NCBI GenBank assembly: GCA_026225055.1
Contig: JAMFSA010000159.1
Coordinates: forward strand, 62,001 to 126,000
Length of the DNA: 64,000 nt
Source: Mucilaginibacter xinganensis
GTDB lineage: Bacteria > Bacteroidota > Bacteroidia > Sphingobacteriales > Sphingobacteriaceae
Reading direction: 5' to 3'
The translations under genes were made by a program, and so were the position numbers. Shown piece by piece: positions 61,484 through 64,000 of this stretch (positions are counted from its first letter, which is position 1; each line of letters starts with the position of its first letter). The notes under the pieces are model-generated. The model was not told where the DNA came from and made no database searches. It was given only the letters and a program-made list of their open reading frames with translations.

Positions 61484-62806
61484 TTAAAACGCTTCTCTTA
61501 TATTTAAATAGATACCTGAGAAGCCATAACCCATTGCATAATCAGCAGTGATGTTGGTGCGGTCGGATTTATTCATTTTAATGCGGAGGCCTACACCGCC
61601 GCCGGGTGCCACGGTATTAAAAAGGCTTTGACTAACATAGGGCAACGGGTTACTGGCTGTGGTGCAATCAATAAAAGTAACGCCACCTAACAGATCATTC
61701 CTGGTGAGCCTGAACCGGAACTCCGTTTCGCCATACAGCATATTGTTGCCCCTAAACCGGCCCTGTATATATCCACGGCCGGATCTGTTATAAGTATCCC
61801 AGGTGATGGACGGCAGCTCTAAATAAGGCACATGACCGGATAGTACGTTTGTTCCCCAAAACCAAAAGGCTATCAGATTTCGCGGGATATCTTTATTTAC
61901 GTTGATATAGGTACGGTATTCGTAATAAAGCATAGTGCTGTTTTTTGAGCTGCCTAAAAATGTTGGGTTTACCCGGTAACTCACGTTTAAATAGTAGCCG
62001 CTATATGGGTTTATAGGGTTGTCGCGGCTATCGTGCATAATTACGGCAGCTAAACCGTCAGTAGAGTACTTGGTGGTGTTAAAGCCATAGGTTTTTGAAT
62101 ACAGATAGTGAGAGGTTATATGCACCGGTGAATCAAGCTGCAGGGATTCATCCTGTATCTTAAAGTTATGATCTATCATTACGGCTGCGCCGGCATACCA
62201 ATGCTGGTCGTTTACTTTTCTCAAAAAGGTTTCATATAATCTTATGTAATTGTACTTCAACGGCTGCTCCAAACTGCCATGGGTGGTTACACTCAGTCCG
62301 TTTAAACTAAAGGTGAAAGGTTGGTTATTTAAGCCGTATATACCCAGGCCATAGGTAGGCTGGGTGAAGAACAATAAACGGTTATCGCCTGATATATACC
62401 ATTTATTTTGAGATGTGTAAAGGTCATACCTGAAGGATGTAATGATCTGGTCTTTGGTTGTGATGGAGGCATTTAATAAGGCGGTAGTAAGTTTTGTTGT
62501 TGTGGGATCGCCCATGTATTTGGTAACACTTACGGCTGCTCCCAGCACAACCCCGTTTGACGGACTATAACCCAAAACAGGTAAAAAAGAGAAGTTACTT
62601 TTGCCTGTTCGGGGAGTATCTATGGGTTTGGCAGGTTTCTTTGTTAATTTTCGGAGTACATCAAAAATATCTATGCCAGAAGTTAAATGCAGGGTATCCT
62701 GAGTTTGCTTAACTTCCTGGGCATAACAATTATCTGCAATTGTAATAATGGCTGTAATTAATATAACAGATCGCAGTACATAAAAAACCTTCTGAATTGA
62801 ATTCAT
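61484..62806 (-). CDS. BamA/Omp85-like outer-membrane beta-barrel protein
   Basis: A 440-residue protein with a signal peptide (about 1-29, ending NCYAQ). The mature part is an Omp85-type barrel without visible POTRA repeats: FSFLPVLGYSPSNGVVLGAAV, GRGYIQGRFRGNNMLYGETEF with the lid-loop RGN/RGF-like motif, and a last strand ending in Phe (YLNIREAF). Small Omp85 barrels may act in lipid or protein traffic or as phospholipase relatives. A GTTCCA-N10-TGGAAC palindrome lies about 100 nt upstream. Confidence 0.82.
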   Translation of the reverse strand: MNSIQKVFYVLRSVILITAIITIADNCYAQEVKQTQDTLHLTSGIDIFDVLRKLTKKPAKPIDTPRTGKSNFSFLPVLGYSPSNGVVLGAAVSVTKYMGDPTTTKLTTALLNASITTKDQIITSFRYDLYTSQNKWYISGDNRLLFFTQPTYGLGIYGLNNQPFTFSLNGLSVTTHGSLEQPLKYNYIRLYETFLRKVNDQHWYAGAAVMIDHNFKIQDESLQLDSPVHITSHYLYSKTYGFNTTKYSTDGLAAVIMHDSRDNPINPYSGYYLNVSYRVNPTFLGSSKNSTMLYYEYRTYINVNKDIPRNLIAFWFWGTNVLSGHVPYLELPSITWDTYNRSGRGYIQGRFRGNNMLYGETEFRFRLTRNDLLGGVTFIDCTTASNPLPYVSQSLFNTVAPGGGVGLRIKMNKSDRTNITADYAMGYGFSGIYLNIREAF

Positions 62807-62907
62807 GTTTTGGAATTAATACGCCATAAATGTGGTAAGTAAGAATTGACGGTTTATTTAATATTGTTAAAGTTATGCTGATTAAATAAGCAGGGAAAAC
62901 AATACAT

Positions 62908-62929
62908 GTTCCACATTCCAAAATGGAAC
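62908..62929. promoter_or_regulatory. GTTCCA-N10-TGGAAC inverted repeat
   Basis: GTTCCA (62908-62913) and TGGAAC (62924-62929) flank 10 nt that contain a further TTCCA, giving TTCCA-AAA-TGGAA as well. The site is upstream of the Omp85-like gene on the minus strand and could be a regulator site. Confidence 0.35.
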
Positions 62930-63022
62930 GATAGCGATGATGGCGGTTTCTGCACCTTGCAGGGATTGGTTTGGTTGTTTAGGCTTTTTAAATAGATCCA
63001 GGCAGGTTACAGTAAATAAATT

Positions 63023-64000
63023 TTACTTGCCGTGCAATGCTATATTACGTGTGTGTCCGTAACTATCGGTAATACTAATTGCCGACATGGTATCATCTGT
63101 CTCAATAAATCTACCGGATTGAGATAGAAAGGAATCGCCATAATAAAACTCTTTTTTAAGGGTTTTGCCATTTTTGTAGGTTATGATGGCATAGCTATCC
63201 ATAGGTCCTATTTTAACAGGGCGTACATTTTGTTTAAGCTCAAAAATTTTTAGCGGGCCTTTGTTCTGACTGGCAGCAAGCAGGTATTTTTGATTCGCAC
63301 TCACCAGTTTAACCAGCGCCTTAGCATTGCCGGGTATGTATATGCCGCTTTGCAAAATGCTCAGGGGTTTAAAGTTGCCTTTACCATCGCCTGCTAACAT
63401 TAAACCGTTAAAGGCATCGTAACGGCCCATAGTCAGTTCGGTGCCGTAATCATTGCCGCTCAAAATAATGTCGGGGTTGCCATCGCCATTAAAATCATCA
63501 ATACACATGCCCGATAGTTGCGAGAACTGTGCCTCCAGCGGCAAGGGGATCATGGTGAATTTACCCTTACCATCATTACGCAAGTAAACCGATTGCAGCA
63601 TATTGGCTTTAAGCCTGACAGCGCCTTTACGCATATCTGGTGTTATCACCTCATCCATAGTGGCGATGGCAAATGATTTATAATTCTGGAATTTTACCCG
63701 CATACCCAGCATCTGCTTAACCACATCATCGCGGGTGTGCAGCGGGAACTCCTGCATTTTACCATCCACATCTTTCAGAAATATAGATGGGAAGGCATCG
63801 TAGCTTCCATTGTTATCAAAATCTTTAGCGGTTATGTAAACCGGGTATTTGTCGCTTGCTTTAAACAGGGTATTTACCCCAACGTTTCCGACTATATAAT
63901 CCATTTTGCCGCTGTGCCTGAAATCGCCTGCTGCAATGGTGTTCCACCAACCAAGTTTATTTCCGATACCGGTATTTGCTGTTACATTTTTAAATACGCC
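63023..64000 (-). CDS. Partial FG-GAP/VCBS-repeat exported protein, 5' end cut by window
   Basis: The frame is open from the right edge through the first in-frame ATG at 63904, and the extra 32 codons read as normal family sequence (GWWNTIAAGDFRHSGKMDYI), so the true start is outside. The segment has 325 complete codons ending at 63023. FG-GAP-like repeats are seen in ITAKDFDNNGSYDAFPSIFL and CIDDFNGDGNPDIILSGNDY, with Ca-binding Asp-rich loops. A C-terminal region follows of the kind found in large CRTAC1/ASPIC-like secreted proteins. It is probably a surface or periplasmic adhesion or sugar-utilisation protein. Exact length unknown. Confidence 0.82.
   Translation of the reverse strand, partial: GVFKNVTANTGIGNKLGWWNTIAAGDFRHSGKMDYIVGNVGVNTLFKASDKYPVYITAKDFDNNGSYDAFPSIFLKDVDGKMQEFPLHTRDDVVKQMLGMRVKFQNYKSFAIATMDEVITPDMRKGAVRLKANMLQSVYLRNDGKGKFTMIPLPLEAQFSQLSGMCIDDFNGDGNPDIILSGNDYGTELTMGRYDAFNGLMLAGDGKGNFKPLSILQSGIYIPGNAKALVKLVSANQKYLLAASQNKGPLKIFELKQNVRPVKIGPMDSYAIITYKNGKTLKKEFYYGDSFLSQSGRFIETDDTMSAISITDSYGHTRNIALHGK

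Overview
The window looks like an ordinary chromosomal stretch of a Bacteroidota, most likely a Sphingobacteriaceae member close to Mucilaginibacter or Pedobacter. This rests on protein character (many lipoproteins, DUF4202, DUF4136, CheB-CheR-PAS-kinase fusion, CrtYcd-type lycopene cyclase, M56/BlaI pair), on the near absence of Shine-Dalgarno sequences, and on TANNTTTG-type -7 promoter elements, two of which (tRNA-Asn, left-edge lipoprotein) have a TTG exactly 20 nt upstream. No phage, conjugative element, intact insertion sequence or CRISPR array is visible. Genus placement is inference; no 16S or ribosomal protein is present.

Layout. 1-8.4 kb: truncated lipoprotein with a promoter/operator, MscS channel, AraC regulator plus siderophore-interacting flavoprotein, aldo/keto reductase, lone response regulator, SGNH esterase, lipoproteins. 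8.8-15.7 kb: DoxX protein, a two-gene ABC transporter, an exported GH2 glycosidase, small proteins. 15.7-20.6 kb: Tat-exported bicupin oxalate decarboxylase divergent from a GntR/FadR regulator with three matching operator palindromes; VOC protein; haem/cytochrome P460 operon; nitrilase. 20.7-28 kb: flotillin, an AT-rich orphan gene next to a GC-rich nested palindrome, FabG, VWA membrane protein, DUF4136 lipoprotein. 28.2-31.6 kb: carotenoid cluster (crtI divergent from crtB, lycopene cyclase and an overlapping cytochrome b5-like gene). 31.6-37.8 kb: aldo/keto reductase, PfkB kinase, tRNA-Asn, a frameshifted ABC permease remnant, BlaI plus an M56 metallopeptidase with three tandem C-terminal repeats, and a lipoprotein. 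38-44 kb: SGNH-alpha/beta-hydrolase fusion, GAPDH, GlxA-type regulator, and an intradiol dioxygenase-unknown-pirin operon. 44-51 kb: six-hairpin glycosidase divergent from an uncharacterised exported protein, DyP peroxidase, a MITE-like element, alpha/beta hydrolase. 51-64 kb: orphan CheB with metal ribbon and a CheB-CheR-PAS-histidine kinase giant, a Crp/Fnr-ferredoxin-HPP operon facing a ClC channel, DUF4202, GH43, a BamA-like barrel and a truncated FG-GAP protein.

How genes fit together. Themes are plant-polysaccharide and aromatic/oxalate turnover (GH2, GH43, six-hairpin glycosidase, double esterase, oxalate decarboxylase, intradiol dioxygenase, DyP), membrane pigment synthesis, and signalling. 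The best candidates for something not well described are the BlaI/M56-triple-repeat module, the four-cysteine Crp/Fnr-ferredoxin-HPP operon, the three-gene dioxygenase-pirin operon, and the unknown protein divergent from the six-hairpin glycosidase. None is as yet a proven new system.
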